From Paenibacillus sp. D2_2 (GTDB lineage: Bacteria; Bacillota; Bacilli; Paenibacillales; Paenibacillaceae): 64,000 bases of DNA. Location: NCBI RefSeq assembly GCF_031199965.1, contig NZ_CP133605.1, positions 3,380,501 through 3,444,500 on the forward strand, given 5' to 3'. The translations under genes and the position numbers were made by a program. Positions 8,270 through 18,600 of the stretch are shown piece after piece (position 1 is the first letter of the stretch; each line of letters opens with the position of its first letter). Below the pieces are notes generated by a model. It saw only the letters and a list, made by a program, of their open reading frames with translations, ran no database searches and was not told where the DNA came from.

Positions 8270-8295
8270 ATGAAAAAAACGGAAGGGTGCTAAGC

Positions 8296-8424
8296 ATGAT
8301 TATAACCGCCTCCTTTATACTGGCGATCCCCATTGTGGTATTTGTCGGTAGTATCTGGTTTGCGGAAGTCATAAATGCCCGAAGTGTAAGACAAAACTCT
8401 CAGGCACATCGGACGGCAAACTAA
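8296..8424 (+). CDS. Small single-span membrane protein, 42 residues
   Basis: A short frame beginning MIITASFILAIPIVVFVGSI and ending NSQAHRTAN. The first 25 residues form one hydrophobic membrane segment and the tail is polar and basic. Support comes from the surroundings: a consensus-like promoter, a ribosome binding site (GGAAGGGTG, 8 bases before ATG) and a very strong terminator just after the stop. The unit is therefore a complete small transcription unit of about 220 bases. I do not recognise the protein. It could be a regulatory or stress-linked membrane peptide, but nothing in the sequence shows which. Confidence 0.6.
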   Translation: MIITASFILAIPIVVFVGSIWFAEVINARSVRQNSQAHRTAN

Positions 8425-8443
8425 TTAGTCATTCAAACCAAAA

Positions 8444-8491
8444 ATGGCGTAAGCTGAACGGATTAATTCCGTGTGCTTATGCCGTTTTTTT
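8444..8491 (+). terminator. Terminator of the 42-residue protein gene
   Basis: GGCGTAAGC pairs with GCTTATGCC, enclosing an inner ACGGA/TCCGT stem, followed by GTTTTTTT. Confidence 0.92.
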
Positions 8492-8610
8492 GATTTATCC
8501 GATTCGTTATCCATTCACAAATTTTCATTCCAATTTTGTAACTTTATCGTAGCGAGCAACGGTTATAATTAGGAAAGAAAACTAGGTAAATATAGATATA
8601 GGAGAGAAAT

Positions 8611-9561
8611 ATGGCTCGATTCGTAAAAGTAGGCTCACTGTTTTTAGTAGTACTCATCATTGTTTATTCTTTTATGGTTACTCATCCTAGCAACGCGTTA
8701 TCTCACAAGGCCTGTACCTCCTGGGAAATGGTTAAGGACAAATCGTTCATGATCAATCACAAAGGATACAAGGTAAACCAGCTCCCTGCCGGATTCTCTG
8801 TTAAGCCTGGTACAGCTAAGAAGTCCCGTCCTGATGTATCACTATATTACGCCGAAGGCCGATAACAAGGAACCGGGAATAACTCGGTAATCAATCTAGA
8901 AGCCTTTGAAGAGAATATGGAATACCTTCATGATGAAGGGTACTACACTGCAACGCTTGAGGAACTTGAGAAGTACGTACTCGGTGAAATATCTTTGCCT
9001 GAAAAGTCGATTGTCATCACCTTTGACGATGGATACCAGAACAACTATATTTACGCTTACCCGATTCTGAAAAAGTATGGATTCCACGGCACGATCTTTA
9101 TGATCGGCGGTGAAATAAAGGAGCAGACCGTATCATTTGATCCGAAGAAGAAAAGCTCCTTGTCCCGAGCAGAAATCGAAGCTTCCCGGGATGTATTCGA
9201 GTACCACAGTCATACATTTGATCTGCACAAAAAGGGATTTCCTAAATGCGGTGAAAGCCACTCACTTGCGCTCGACACAGCACTTCTACAGCAGGACATC
9301 CAGAAAATTAAGTCGACGGGAATTGATACACCATACATCGCCTATCCATACGGCGAAGTATCAATGCAAATGATCTATTATTTGAGAGAGAACGGCTACA
9401 GAATGGGCTTCACGGTCCTACAGGACTTCGTCAAGCCGGGAGACCCGCTGATGAAGCTACCTCGCCTAACCGTCACCTCGAAGACGAATCTACCCGAGCT
9501 GTTGGAGCATAAGATAACGCCTAAAGAAGCAATGAACATGAACTCCATGAACTCTTTATAA
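8611..9561 (+). pseudogene. Polysaccharide deacetylase interrupted by an in-frame TAA
   Basis: One frame of 316 codons encodes an exported NodB-type deacetylase (carbohydrate esterase 4), except that codon 85 (8863-8865) is TAA. The N-terminal part has a membrane anchor (residues about 5-25). The downstream part continues in the same frame with NNSVINLEAFEENMEYLHDE, the metal-binding TFDDGY motif (about 143-148), SHTFDLH (about 199-205) and AYPYGE. Because the frame does not shift, this is a substitution and not an indel: the neighbouring codon is CAA, so CAA to TAA fits. A good -10 (TATAAT) and GGAGAG site precede the ATG. Either the gene is dead, or the second half is made from an internal start such as the ATG at 8917. 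The substrate would be peptidoglycan or another GlcNAc polymer. Confidence 0.8.
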
Positions 9562-9575
9562 AACAATGAATACAC

Positions 9576-9616
9576 AAAACCCTCAAAACCCACGAAACGT
9601 GGAATTTGAGGGTTCT
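9576..9616. terminator. Bidirectional terminator between the deacetylase and trmD
   Basis: AACCCTCAAAACCCACG-AAA-CGTGGAATTTGAGGGTT is a near-perfect long stem with T-rich sequence after it on the plus strand. It serves two convergent genes. Confidence 0.85.
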
Positions 9617-9618
9617 TA

Positions 9619-10374
9619 TTATTGTTCTATTTGATCCTCGAGCTGCTTAAGCCAAGCCATATCGTCCTTAGACAGCTCCAAATGCTCCAGCAAATCCGGC
9701 CTACGTTGCCAAGTACGACGCAACGCTTCTCTGCGGCGCCAGATTTCAATATTCGCATGATGACCACTAAGCAGAATATCAGGCACTTTCCAGTCCCTGA
9801 ATTCCACAGGCCGCGTATAATGCGGATATTCTAGCAGCCCTGTGCTGAAGGAATCCGTAATCGCGCTTGTCTCATTTCCAAGAACTCCGGGTAATAGACG
9901 AGTAACACTATCGATCACCGTCATCGCCGGAATTTCACCGCCTGTAAGCACGTAATCACCGATCGACAATTCATCGGTTACTAAATGCTCACGAATGCGT
10001 TCGTCATAACCTTCATAATGACCGCAAATGAAGATCAGATGTTCTTCCTGAGCCAGCTCCTCCGCTTTGCGCTGTGTGAACGTCTCCCCTTGCGGACACA
10101 TCAGAATGATACGTGGCGCTTTTGTGGTGGCCTCTGCCCCTGATCTACTTAACAAATCCTCCACAGCGTGAAAGATAGGATCAGGCTTCAGCACCATTCC
10201 GCCTCCGCCACCATACGGAGTATCGTCAACCGTACCGTGCTTATTGCCAGCATAATCTCGGAAATTGATCGCATTTAATGCTACAAGCCCTTTATCACTG
10301 GCTTTACCGAGAATGCTGCTCTGGAATACGCCCTCGAACATTTCCGGGAATAGGGTCAGAACGTCCATTCTCAT
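9619..10374 (-). CDS. trmD: tRNA (guanine-N1)-methyltransferase
   Basis: About 251 residues, complete. TrmD methylates G37 next to the anticodon using S-adenosylmethionine and so prevents +1 frameshifting. It is essential in most bacteria. The deep-knot SAM-binding elements are visible: [29 protein letters not shown] and [15 protein letters not shown]. The C-terminal domain ends with [18 protein letters not shown]. The gene begins directly at the rimM stop codon (TAA-ATG-ATG). I choose the second ATG, giving [13 protein letters not shown]. It is normally followed by rplS, which is displaced here. Confidence 0.97.
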   Translation of the reverse strand: MRMDVLTLFPEMFEGVFQSSILGKASDKGLVALNAINFRDYAGNKHGTVDDTPYGGGGGMVLKPDPIFHAVEDLLSRSGAEATTKAPRIILMCPQGETFTQRKAEELAQEEHLIFICGHYEGYDERIREHLVTDELSIGDYVLTGGEIPAMTVIDSVTRLLPGVLGNETSAITDSFSTGLLEYPHYTRPVEFRDWKVPDILLSGHHANIEIWRRREALRRTWQRRPDLLEHLELSKDDMAWLKQLEDQIEQ

Positions 10375-10377
10375 CAT

Positions 10378-10896
10378 TTACAACAATCCTTCCAACAGAT
10401 GAACTTTCACCAGCTTTGATTTCACGTCGACATCAAGCACGACATCATCGATCACCGGAAGTAACAGCTGCTTGCGAGAAGGCATTTTAACAACCCACAC
10501 ATCATTAGCCCCTGGACGGAGGATTTCTTCAATAATCCCAAGCTCTTCGCCTTCATCACTAACGACCCGGCAGCCGATAATTTCGTAGAAGTAATATTCA
10601 TTATCCGGCAACTCGACCGACTCTTCCTTGTTAACCTTCATCTCACAGCCTTTATATTTCTCAACCTGATTAATATTGTCGTATCCATCGAATCTAACAA
10701 CATACATCTGTTTAACCGGACGTGAAGTAGCTATTGTTACTTCTGTCATTACACCGCTATCCGGGTTCACGATCTTCAGCTTACTTTTCGGAGCAAATCT
10801 GACCTCGGGGAAATCGGTATGCGGCAGTATTTTCAACTCCCCGCGAATGCCATGAGTATTTACAATCTTCCCTACCATCAACAAAGAATCCGACAT
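10378..10896 (-). CDS. rimM: 16S rRNA processing protein RimM
   Basis: A 172-residue RimM, which helps mature the 3' domain of 16S rRNA and assemble the 30S head together with S19. The N-terminal beta-barrel starts VGKIVNTHGIRGELKILPHT. The C-terminal PRC-barrel contains YYFYEIIGCRVVSDEGEELG, then GANDVWVV and LLPVIDDVVLDVD. GGAGGATGTT precedes the ATG. The frame is intact and it is coupled to trmD. Confidence 0.97.
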   Translation of the reverse strand: MSDSLLMVGKIVNTHGIRGELKILPHTDFPEVRFAPKSKLKIVNPDSGVMTEVTIATSRPVKQMYVVRFDGYDNINQVEKYKGCEMKVNKEESVELPDNEYYFYEIIGCRVVSDEGEELGIIEEILRPGANDVWVVKMPSRKQLLLPVIDDVVLDVDVKSKLVKVHLLEGLL

Positions 10897-11017
10897 AACA
10901 TCCTCCCAAAATACGAAATACTTCTAAAATACACTTCACTATATACCCGATATACCTGATCATAGAATCATCAGGATTATATTCATCAAGAGTTGCCCAT
11001 TTCATACATGCTTGCCG

Positions 11018-11067
11018 CATGTACGAAAGCGGGCTAGGATATATCTCCTAACCCGCTTTCGTATATG
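11018..11067. other. Long inverted repeat between khpA and rimM
   Basis: TACGAAAGCGGGCTAGGA and TCCTAACCCGCTTTCGTA pair almost perfectly around a short loop, with CATG/TATG extending the stem. There is no U tract, so it is more likely an mRNA processing or stabilising hairpin, or a weak terminator. It splits the operon into rpsP-khpA and rimM-trmD. The rest of 10897-11068 holds no gene. Confidence 0.65.
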
Positions 11068-11068
11068 T

Positions 11069-11298
11069 TTAAGACATGATATCTACGGTAACCCGTTTAT
11101 CCATCTTAACGGCTGCCGATGCCACAACCGTGCGGAGCGCCTTGGCGATTCTCCCTGCTTGCCAATCACTTTCCCCACATCATCAGGATGCACGGATAAT
11201 TCATATACAATCAGGTGTTCCTTCTCAACGACCTCCACACGGACATTGTCCGGATGATCAACAAGAGCCTTCGCAATAACGCCGACTAATTGTTCCAT
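11069..11298 (-). CDS. khpA: KH-domain RNA-binding protein KhpA (YlqC), one frame break
   Basis: A small KH-domain protein that binds RNA and, with KhpB, affects cell elongation and sRNA biology in Gram-positive bacteria. The start MEQLVGVIAKALVDHPDNVR and the KH core HPDDVGKVIGKQG are clear. After KQG the frame shifts: the expected RIAKALRTVVASAAVKMDKR continues in another frame if one base is added near 11150-11155. It ends VTVDIMS at 11069-11071. The repaired protein is 76 residues, exactly family length, so the break is probably a sequence error. GGAGGG lies ahead of the ATG. Confidence 0.88.
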
Positions 11299-11320
11299 AT
11301 GGACCCTCCAGAATCAGCAA

Positions 11321-11593
11321 CTATTTTTGCAATTTAGACTCATGGAATTTCTTCATTACGCCTGCATTGCTAAGCAAATTGCGAACTGTATCAGATGCTT
11401 GAGCACCATTTTGCAACCATTGCAACGCTTTTTCTTCGTCGATGTTTACTACTGCCGGTTGTGCAACCGGGTTGTAAAAACCGATCTCTTCGATAAAGCG
11501 ACCGTCACGCGGGGAACGGGAATCCGATACCACGATGCGGTAGAAAGGAGCTTTATGAGCACCCATGCGTTTCAAACGAATACGAACTGCCAC
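11321..11593 (-). CDS. rpsP: 30S ribosomal protein S16
   Basis: A 90-residue S16, required for 30S assembly. The sequence [20 protein letters not shown] is diagnostic, followed by [15 protein letters not shown]. The start is decided by the ribosome binding site: an upstream in-frame GTG (11600-11602) overlaps AAAGGAGGTG itself. The GTG at 11591-11593, eight bases downstream of it, gives the canonical N-terminus. Genes downstream are khpA, rimM and trmD. Repeat copy B separates rpsP from ffh upstream. Confidence 0.97.
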   Translation of the reverse strand: MAVRIRLKRMGAHKAPFYRIVVSDSRSPRDGRFIEEIGFYNPVAQPAVVNIDEEKALQWLQNGAQASDTVRNLLSNAGVMKKFHESKLQK

Positions 11594-11623
11594 TATATTC
11601 ACCTCCTTTAAAAATTACCTGCT

Positions 11624-11800
11624 AGAGGAAATTCAAAAAGTCCACTTTTGATCACGAAGCGAATCAAGAAGTAACTCGGCATCGAATCTTGAATTCACCC
11701 GGGTCTTCCGGTGCTCACGTACCCACTACGTACGCTCCGCTCCTCAGACCCTAGCTTCATCCAACCTTCTCGGTGCTGAAAACCGTCTTTTGAACCTGAT
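11624..11800 (+). repeat. Dispersed hairpin repeat, copy B (internally deleted)
   Basis: Starts AGAGGAAATTCAAAAAGTCC and ends GGTGCTGAAAACCGTCTTTT-GAACC, so both termini are kept. It has the CGTAC hairpin and the AATCTTGAATTCACCCGGGT segment but lacks the long inner arm of copies A and K. It is in the same orientation as copy A and sits between ffh and rpsP, which are otherwise co-directional. Confidence 0.75.
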
Positions 11801-11834
11801 TTAAACTTTTTTATATTTCGTCCGATGATATCGA

Positions 11835-13210
11835 TCACCGGAACGGAAATTTCATTCCTTTGCCCGCTTTGCCGAGCTGTTTCATCATTTTATTGCCTTT
11901 GCCCTTAGGCCCCATCATATCAGAGAACTGCTTCATCACTCTACGCATTTCATCAAACTGCTTGATCAAGCGGTTCACATCCGCCAGGCTCGTACCGCTA
12001 CCTGTAGCGATCCGCTTGCGCCGGCTGTGATTGATGAGATCAGGGTTTTGCTTTTCTTCTGAAGTCATCGAGTGCACGATTGCCTCTACTCGGCCCATCT
12101 GCTTCTCGTCAACCTTGATGTCTTTCATTTGCTTCATCTTACCCATCCCTGGAATCATATCCAGAATCTGATCGATTGGACCTAGCTTCTTCACTTGATC
12201 CATCTGTTCAAGGAAGTCATCGAACGTAAATTCCGCGTTGCGCATTTTCCGTTCCATTTCCTTCGCTTTCTCAGTATCGATATTGGACTGGGCTTTCTCA
12301 ATCAGGGAGAGCATATCCCCATCCCGAGAATTCTTGACGCCATCCGTTCTGGATGGAACGGCTCAAGTGCATCAATCTTCTCGCCGAGTGCCGCAAATTT
12401 AATCGGGCATCCGGTAACCGCCTTAACCGATAATGCTGCGCCACCACGTGTATCGCCATCCAGCTTCGTCAGCACGACACCTGTCAGCTCTAATTGCTTG
12501 TTGAAGCTCTCCGCTACGTTGACTGCATCCTGCCCGGTCATCGCATCGACCACGAGCAGCACTTCATCCGGCTTCGTCACTTCATGAATCTGACGGAGCT
12601 CCTCCATCAGTTCTTCGTCAATATGCAGACGACCTGCGGTATCGATCAACAGGTAATCGTTGCCGTTATCCTTGGCATGCTGCAGCGCCTGACGAGCAAT
12701 CTCCACTGGACTGTTGCCAGCCGGCAATGTAAATACCGGAACCTTGATTTGCTCACCGAGTACTTGCAACTGCTTGATCGCAGCCGGGCGGTAAATATCG
12801 CCTGCAACAAGCAACGGACGATGATTACCCTTAAGCAACAGCTTGGCCAGCTTAGCCGAGGTTGTCGTCTTACCTGCCCCTTGCAAACCTGCCATCATGA
12901 TAACGGTTGGTGGGCGATTGCTCTTGGCCAGCTTCGATTGGGTACCGCCCATCAATTCCGTCAATTCCTTGTTAACGATATCGATGATGACCATCCCCGG
13001 AGTGAAGCTCTCCATCACGTCACTGCCAACGGCCTTTTCCTTCACCTTGGCGATGAATTCCTTAACGACTTTAAAGTTAACGTCCGCTTCCAGCAAAGCG
13101 AGCCTTACTTCGCGCATTGCTTCATTTACATCATCTTCTGATACCTTGCCTTTGCCACGAAGCTTACTAAATACACTCTGCAAACGACTTGTTAATCCTT
13201 CAAATGCCAT
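11835..13210 (-). CDS. ffh: Signal recognition particle protein Ffh, one frame break
   Basis: The SRP GTPase, which binds signal sequences and 4.5S/scRNA and delivers ribosomes to FtsY. Order: N domain; G domain with GLQGAGKTTTSAKLA, DTAGRLHIDEELMEEL and TKLDGDTRGGAAL; M domain with SGTSLADVNRLIKQFDEMRR and a Met-rich tail ending GKGMKFPFR. The chosen ATG (13208-13210, MAFEGLTSRLQ) has GGAGGTG at the right distance. The frame breaks at 12317-12320, where a run of four G needs five to read ILGMGDMLSLIEKAQSNI. Repaired length is 458 residues. Loss of an essential gene is not credible, so this is almost certainly a homopolymer error. Confidence 0.95.
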
Positions 13211-13268
13211 TGTCCCGTCACCTCCATTCATACTTGTATAACTCTATCTCATTAGCTTATCTTCAATT

Positions 13269-13622
13269 TTACAATCGTTCCACTTGCTGAAGCAAATCCA
13301 TGATCGTCTCTTTATGTATCGGAGACATCTCGCTCTGTTCCATCAAGCGCTTCAATTCGGCTACCATTCTGACACGCTCTTCATCCTTGCGCAGCAGCCC
13401 AAGCTTCTCTTCGTAACCTTCAAGTACTTCATCGGCACGTTTGATATGCTCATACACCGCCTGGCGGCTAATACCGAATTCGCTTGCGATCTCCCCAAGG
13501 GAGAAGTCATCCAAAAAATAATATTTGAGAAACATCTGCTGCTTTTCAGTGAGCAGCGTTTCGTAGAAATCAAACAACAGGTTGATTCGGTTCGTCTTCT
13601 CAAGCTTATTCTCTTGACTCAT
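13269..13622 (-). CDS. ylxM: SRP-associated helix-turn-helix protein YlxM
   Basis: A 117-residue protein of the YlxM/p13 family, which modulates SRP GTPase activity in Gram-positive bacteria and is almost always next to ffh. It has an HTH of sigma-region-4 type: [20 protein letters not shown] then [20 protein letters not shown]. The start at 13622 ([14 protein letters not shown]) follows a strong GGAGGGGG. A longer frame upstream lacks a binding site. It is transcribed toward ffh. Confidence 0.93.
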   Translation of the reverse strand: MSQENKLEKTNRINLLFDFYETLLTEKQQMFLKYYFLDDFSLGEIASEFGISRQAVYEHIKRADEVLEGYEEKLGLLRKDEERVRMVAELKRLMEQSEMSPIHKETIMDLLQQVERL

Positions 13623-13773
13623 CTGGGCACCCCCTCCGTCAAGGAAAAACACTTTACAGCGCATCAACATTCACTATAATAACGAATCGGTAAAGGGTTG
13701 TCAAGCATATTTCCTTAACATGTGTAACAACACTCTGTCATAGAAGAAATGAACGGTTCTCCCACTATAAATA

Positions 13774-13803
13774 TGGCCGCTGTCAGTAAGCCGACAGCGG
13801 CCA
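13774..13803 (-). terminator. Hairpin after the HlyIII gene
   Basis: TGGCCGCTGTC and GACAGCGGCCA form a perfect 11-bp GC-rich stem. The U tract is weak, so termination is likely but not certain. It separates the HlyIII gene from ylxM. Confidence 0.6.
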
Positions 13804-13841
13804 AGAGGTTTGTTTCTATACCGATTTACATGCATCTAAGA

Positions 13842-14489
13842 TTAATGGTGTGGTAAGAGATAAAGCAATATAGCAAAGAAGTGAGTAATGCTTCCTCCCA
13901 GCACGAACAGATGCCAAATTGCATGATGATACGGGAATATGCGCCATACATAAAAGATCGTCCCAAGCGAATAGAGAATTCCGCCGGTTACTAGTAGGAT
14001 GATCCCCGGCTGAGGAACTGCCGCAGTAAGCGGACCCCATGCGGCAACGATCAGCCATCCCATAATCAAATAGAAGATAGTCGACATAAACAGGAATCGC
14101 TTCACAAAGAATGCCTTGAATAGAACACCAAGCAAGGCGATACCCCATACGGTCCCAAATAGGCTCCAGCCGAGCGGGCCGCGAATCGCTACTAGTAATA
14201 ATGGTGTATAGGTTCCGGCGATAAACAAGTAAATGGAGGAATGATCAAAGAACTCGAACAGATCCTTGACCTTGCCCTCCTTGAAGCTATGCACCAAAGT
14301 GGAGCAAACATAGAGCAGTAGCATGCTGACTCCATAAATGGTAAAACTGACGATATGCCAAGCCGTACCTTTTAAACTTGAGAAAACGATGAGCAGCACA
14401 AGCCCGGCCAAGCTAAGCATCGCGCCAATGCCATGGGTAATCGCATTGGCAACTTCTTCACGGCGCGGGTAGGTATGAGTATTCGCCAT
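13842..14489 (-). CDS. Hemolysin III family (PAQR-like) membrane protein
   Basis: A 215-residue protein with seven predicted membrane segments, of the HlyIII/PAQR superfamily. Conserved features are present: EEVANAITHGIGAMLSLAGL, STLVHSFKE, then FDHSSIYLFIAGTYTPLLLV, and the C-terminal pattern YHHAIWHLFVLGGSITHFFA with metal-binding histidines. Bacterial members are probably zinc-dependent membrane hydrolases or membrane-lipid-state factors. The haemolysin name is historical. It lies between ftsY and ylxM, genes that are usually adjacent, so it appears to be an insertion into the SRP gene group. Confidence 0.88.
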   Translation of the reverse strand: MANTHTYPRREEVANAITHGIGAMLSLAGLVLLIVFSSLKGTAWHIVSFTIYGVSMLLLYVCSTLVHSFKEGKVKDLFEFFDHSSIYLFIAGTYTPLLLVAIRGPLGWSLFGTVWGIALLGVLFKAFFVKRFLFMSTIFYLIMGWLIVAAWGPLTAAVPQPGIILLVTGGILYSLGTIFYVWRIFPYHHAIWHLFVLGGSITHFFAILLYLLPHH

Positions 14490-14606
14490 CTTGCTGTCCT
14501 CCTTATCTGATCATCTTAACTTTTAGAAAAAGTTGAACTAAGAATAGTATGGATACGATATTAGAATATGGGCACCGGCCCACTAAGGTTCCTTGTTCAA
14601 TTATTC

Positions 14607-15608
14607 CTACTGCTCAATTTCCGCCGTCTCTTCTTCTTCTTGAATCAAGCCGGCGAACAAGCCGTGCACGAACTGCTCGGAATCAAATTTCTGCAAATCT
14701 TCCATTTTTTCACCAAGCCCGACCAGCTTCACTGGCAAGCTCAGTTCCTGACGGATAGCGATAACGATCCCGCCTTTGGCAGTGCCATCAAGCTTAGTCA
14801 ATACAAGACCGGTAACCCCGCTCTTCTCACCAAACAGCTTGGCTTGAGCAAGCGCGTTCTGACCGGTCGTTGCATCAAGCACCATCAGTACTTCGTGTGG
14901 AGCTCCCGGAATCTCACGCTGGATGACGCGGAATATTTTGTTCAATTCCTCCATGAGATTCGATTTGTTCTGCAGACGTCCCGCCGTATCACAGAGCAGA
15001 ATATCTACTCCACGCTGCTTAGCGGCTTGTACCGCATCGAACATGACCGCCGCAGGGTCTGAACCGGCATTCTGTTTGATGACCTCGACGCCGACGCGTT
15101 CTCCCCACACTTCCAACTGCTCGATAGCTCCAGCCCGGAACGTATCGCCTGCGGCCATCAGCACTCTTTTACCTTGCTGCTTATAATAGTGAGCCAGTTT
15201 GCCAATCGTCGTGGTCTTACCAACACCATTGACACCAACGAACAGGATAACGGTAATTCCGTCCGAATTGAGCTTTATCTCATTATCTTCATCTCCACGC
15301 AGCAACCCAATCAGCTTCTCCGACATAATCGGCTGCAAGTCTGCTGCATCTTCGATCTTACGCTTCTTCACTTCGTCACGCAGATCATCGATCAATTCCA
15401 TAACCGTATTCACGCCTACATCGGCGCCAATCAATATTTCTTCCAATTCCTCGAAAAATTCTTCATCGATCTTCTTGCGGCGGGTCACCAGCTCGGCAAC
15501 CTTCTCCACGAAGCCTTTCCGCGTCTTCTCAAGACCGTCCTTGAACTGCTTGGTAACGGATTCGGTTTTTGAAGAGATGCTCTCTTTTAGTTTTTTAAAG
15601 AAACTCAT
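14607..15608 (-). CDS. ftsY: SRP receptor FtsY
   Basis: A 333-residue membrane-associated GTPase that receives SRP-ribosome complexes. It has a short charged N-terminus (MSFFKKLKESISSKTESVTK) instead of the long acidic A domain of E. coli, as is usual in Bacillota. The NG domain has GVNGVGKTTTIGKLAHYYK, DTAGRLQNKSNLMEELNK and TKLDGTAKGG. It ends with an acidic tail (EEEETAEIEQ). The start at 15606-15608 follows GAGGAGG. The frame is intact. Upstream is smc, with an 82-base gap. Confidence 0.96.
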   Translation of the reverse strand: MSFFKKLKESISSKTESVTKQFKDGLEKTRKGFVEKVAELVTRRKKIDEEFFEELEEILIGADVGVNTVMELIDDLRDEVKKRKIEDAADLQPIMSEKLIGLLRGDEDNEIKLNSDGITVILFVGVNGVGKTTTIGKLAHYYKQQGKRVLMAAGDTFRAGAIEQLEVWGERVGVEVIKQNAGSDPAAVMFDAVQAAKQRGVDILLCDTAGRLQNKSNLMEELNKIFRVIQREIPGAPHEVLMVLDATTGQNALAQAKLFGEKSGVTGLVLTKLDGTAKGGIVIAIRQELSLPVKLVGLGEKMEDLQKFDSEQFVHGLFAGLIQEEEETAEIEQ

Positions 15609-15690
15609 ATGCTGCCTCCTCATTCTTCTTCAAAAAAGTTCATTAAGCTATATTAAGTTTAAATGGATATTACGGAAAACTTGACGTCTG

Positions 15691-18600
15691 TCAGGCGATT
15701 TCTACTGTCTCTTCATCATCCAGCTTCACAGAAACGAGCTTGGATACGCCGCCTTCTTCCATCGTTACGCCATAGAGCACATCAGCCTCTTCCATCGTCC
15801 CCTTGCGGTGTGTCACGACGATAAACTGTGTCTGCTCGGAGAACTCGCGTAAATATTGAGCGAAACGAATTACGTTAGCTTCATCCAGCGCTGCTTCAAC
15901 CTCATCAAGTACGCAGAATGAACCGGCTTAACCTGCAGAATTGCGAACAACAGCGCCATTGCGGTCAACGCCCTCTCTCCCGGATAGAAGTTGCAGGTTC
16001 TGCAGTTTCTTGCCTGGAGGCTGAGCGACAATATCGATGCCTGTCTCGAGCAGATTGCTCGGGTCCAGTAGTTGCAAATCTGCACGGCCACCGCCGAATA
16101 GCTTCGTGAACACGATACTGAACTCACGCTTAATCGCATCAAAGGTCGTCTTGAAGCGCTTTGACATCTCTTCATCCATTTCTTGAATAACCTGATACAA
16201 GGTTGACTTAGCTTCGACTAGATCATTTTTCTGCTCGGACAGGAACTGGTAACGCTCGTTAACTCGGTTAAACTCCTCAATTGCACCAAGATTAACCTCT
16301 CCGAGCAAGGTGATCTTCCGCTTCAATTCCTTCGACTCGGCCTGCGCCACAGGAACATCCTCCGGAATCGGGTAACGCTGCTTCGCCATTTCATAGCTCA
16401 GCTCATAGTCATCACTTAGTTTGCTCAGAATATTCTCCAACTCGACATCGAGCCGGTTCGCCTGAATTTCCGTCTGCCGTAGCTTCTCCTCGACCGCCTT
16501 CAGTGCCAGGCGTTGCTCCTTCGTCTCATTCTCGCCATCGGACAGCTTCTTGACGAATACAACTCGCGAAGCTCTCTCCAGCTCAAGCTGCTCTCCGGCA
16601 CGTTCTTTCTTTAATTTATATTCATTCAGCTCCTCACGCTGAGTAGAGCTCTGATGCGTGTTCTTCTCTAAGTCTGCCACAATGGACTGCAAAATACTTC
16701 GATTTTGCTCCAACTCACGTTTGAGGATACTGCAGTCTTCCTCAGAACGACGCAATTGCTCCCTTATAGAGAAGCCTTCCTGATCCAGCTTACCTTCACG
16801 CACCTTAAGTCCAGTGAGACGGTCCTGCAGTTCTTCCTTCGCCGATTCATTCGCTTTGCGGGCATATTCCGCAGCGTGAATTGACTGCTGAATATGTAGC
16901 TCTTCCTTCTCCAGTTCGATTAGCTTCGCTTCCGCCTGAACTTTAGCTTGTTCCAGCTCTTCGATCTCTTTCAGATAATGGCCCTTCTCCTGGCCATACA
17001 GCTCGAATTGCTCAGATACGTGTCTCCATTCATGCTCGATTTGCTTCATGTCGCTGGCAACAGATTGCTCTTCAGACCGTTTGTGGTCGCCGGCCTCACG
17101 CAGCTTCTCGAGCGATTGCTCCGACGCTACCACCTGCTCGCGCACATCGATCAGGCTTTTACGCAGCTTGTCCAGCATGTCTTCTGCCTCACGAATGTCG
17201 GTAGCAAGCTGATCCAGCTGACGCTTGCGTCCCAGCAGATTACTGTTCTTGCGATGTTGGCTACCCCCGGTCATCGAACCGCCGGCGTTCACCACATCAC
17301 CTTCCAGTGTAACGATCCGGAAGCGATATTGACAGCGCGCAGCCATCTTATTAGCTAACTCCAAGTCGCTGGCGAACACTACATTACCGAGCAAGCTACC
17401 GACAATATTGCTATACTCCGAATCATAGCCAACCAAATCAGCCCCAATTCCTACAAACCCCTCCGCGTCTTCCATCAAATGCTTGTCCGACGCTGAGATC
17501 TGCCTTGGTCGAATGACATCAAGTGGCAGGAATGTCGCTCTGCCCAGTTGCCGCTGTTTCAAGAATGTGATCGCCTGACGCGATACAGACTCGTTCTCCA
17601 TAACGATATGCTGCATCGCTGCTCCAAGCGCTGTCTCAACTGCGATCTCCAGCTTCTCTGGCACGCGAATTAACTCGGCCACAGCACCGTGGACTCCGTG
17701 CAAAGCCGATTTGCGGGAGGCTTTGAGCACTTCTTTAACCCCAAGCGCAAAGCCGTCAAAATCGTCCTCCATCTCCTTCATCGTATCGCGACGGGAGACG
17801 AGTCCTTCACGCTTCTGCTCCCATTTTCGAATGCCGTTCTGGCTTTCCTCAACCAGCCGATTCAAGGATTGGGACCGTTCACTTTCTGTGATGTATTTTC
17901 CACGTAAATCAGCAATTTCCGCTCCCAACTGCTGCAGAGCATTCTCCAACTGAGTCTTCTTGCCCTTAAGCTGCTCCAGTTGCTCGCTCCACTTGGTTCC
18001 TTCTTCTTCCGACCGCTGCATTCTACGCTGCACGGCTTCCTTTTGCTGATCATTGTAGCGAATCTCATTGCGCATCCCGGCCATTTGATTCATGATTTCG
18101 AGCAATTGGCCCTTCAGGCCTTCCTCCTGCTCTTGGCTAATACCTCCGGTTACTCCAATCAGCTTCACTTCTTCAGACTGCAGTTCCTCACGTAGCTCGG
18201 TTAACTGTAGCTCCGCTGCCGCAAATTTCTCAGCTAGTTGCTTCATCTCTGACTCGCGCAGGGCATAACGCTCCTCACTTGCTGCCAGAGATTGCTCCAG
18301 TTGCTCCCGATTCTGAGTCAAGTTCTTGGACCGCTCTTTCAGAACTTCGCCAAAGCCTTCGCTCTTCTCATATTTTTCACTGTTCTCAAGTAGCTGATTC
18401 TGCAAAATTTCAATCTTGTCTTCAACCTGGCGCAGCGCCAACCGATCACTTTCCAGCTTCGCATCATGAGCTGACACGACCGTAGACAAGGCAAGCTCTT
18501 CCTCTTTCAGTTGACCCAGTCTCTGATTTGTATCGCTCCACGATTCATGAATCTGTTCGATTTGATGTACATATAAAGAGATTTCTATATTTTTAAGTGA

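Noticed and set aside
3703..9618. A defence island or prophage in the accessory stretch
   Set aside because: Only a decayed integrase core and orphan genes are present. No structural phage, restriction, toxin-antitoxin or abortive-infection genes were recognised.
12300..12330. Programmed ribosomal frameshifting in ffh and the other split genes
   Set aside because: No consistent slippery site or downstream pseudoknot is present, and breaks occur at different places in many unrelated genes that are intact in other bacteria. Base loss in the sequence is a simpler cause.
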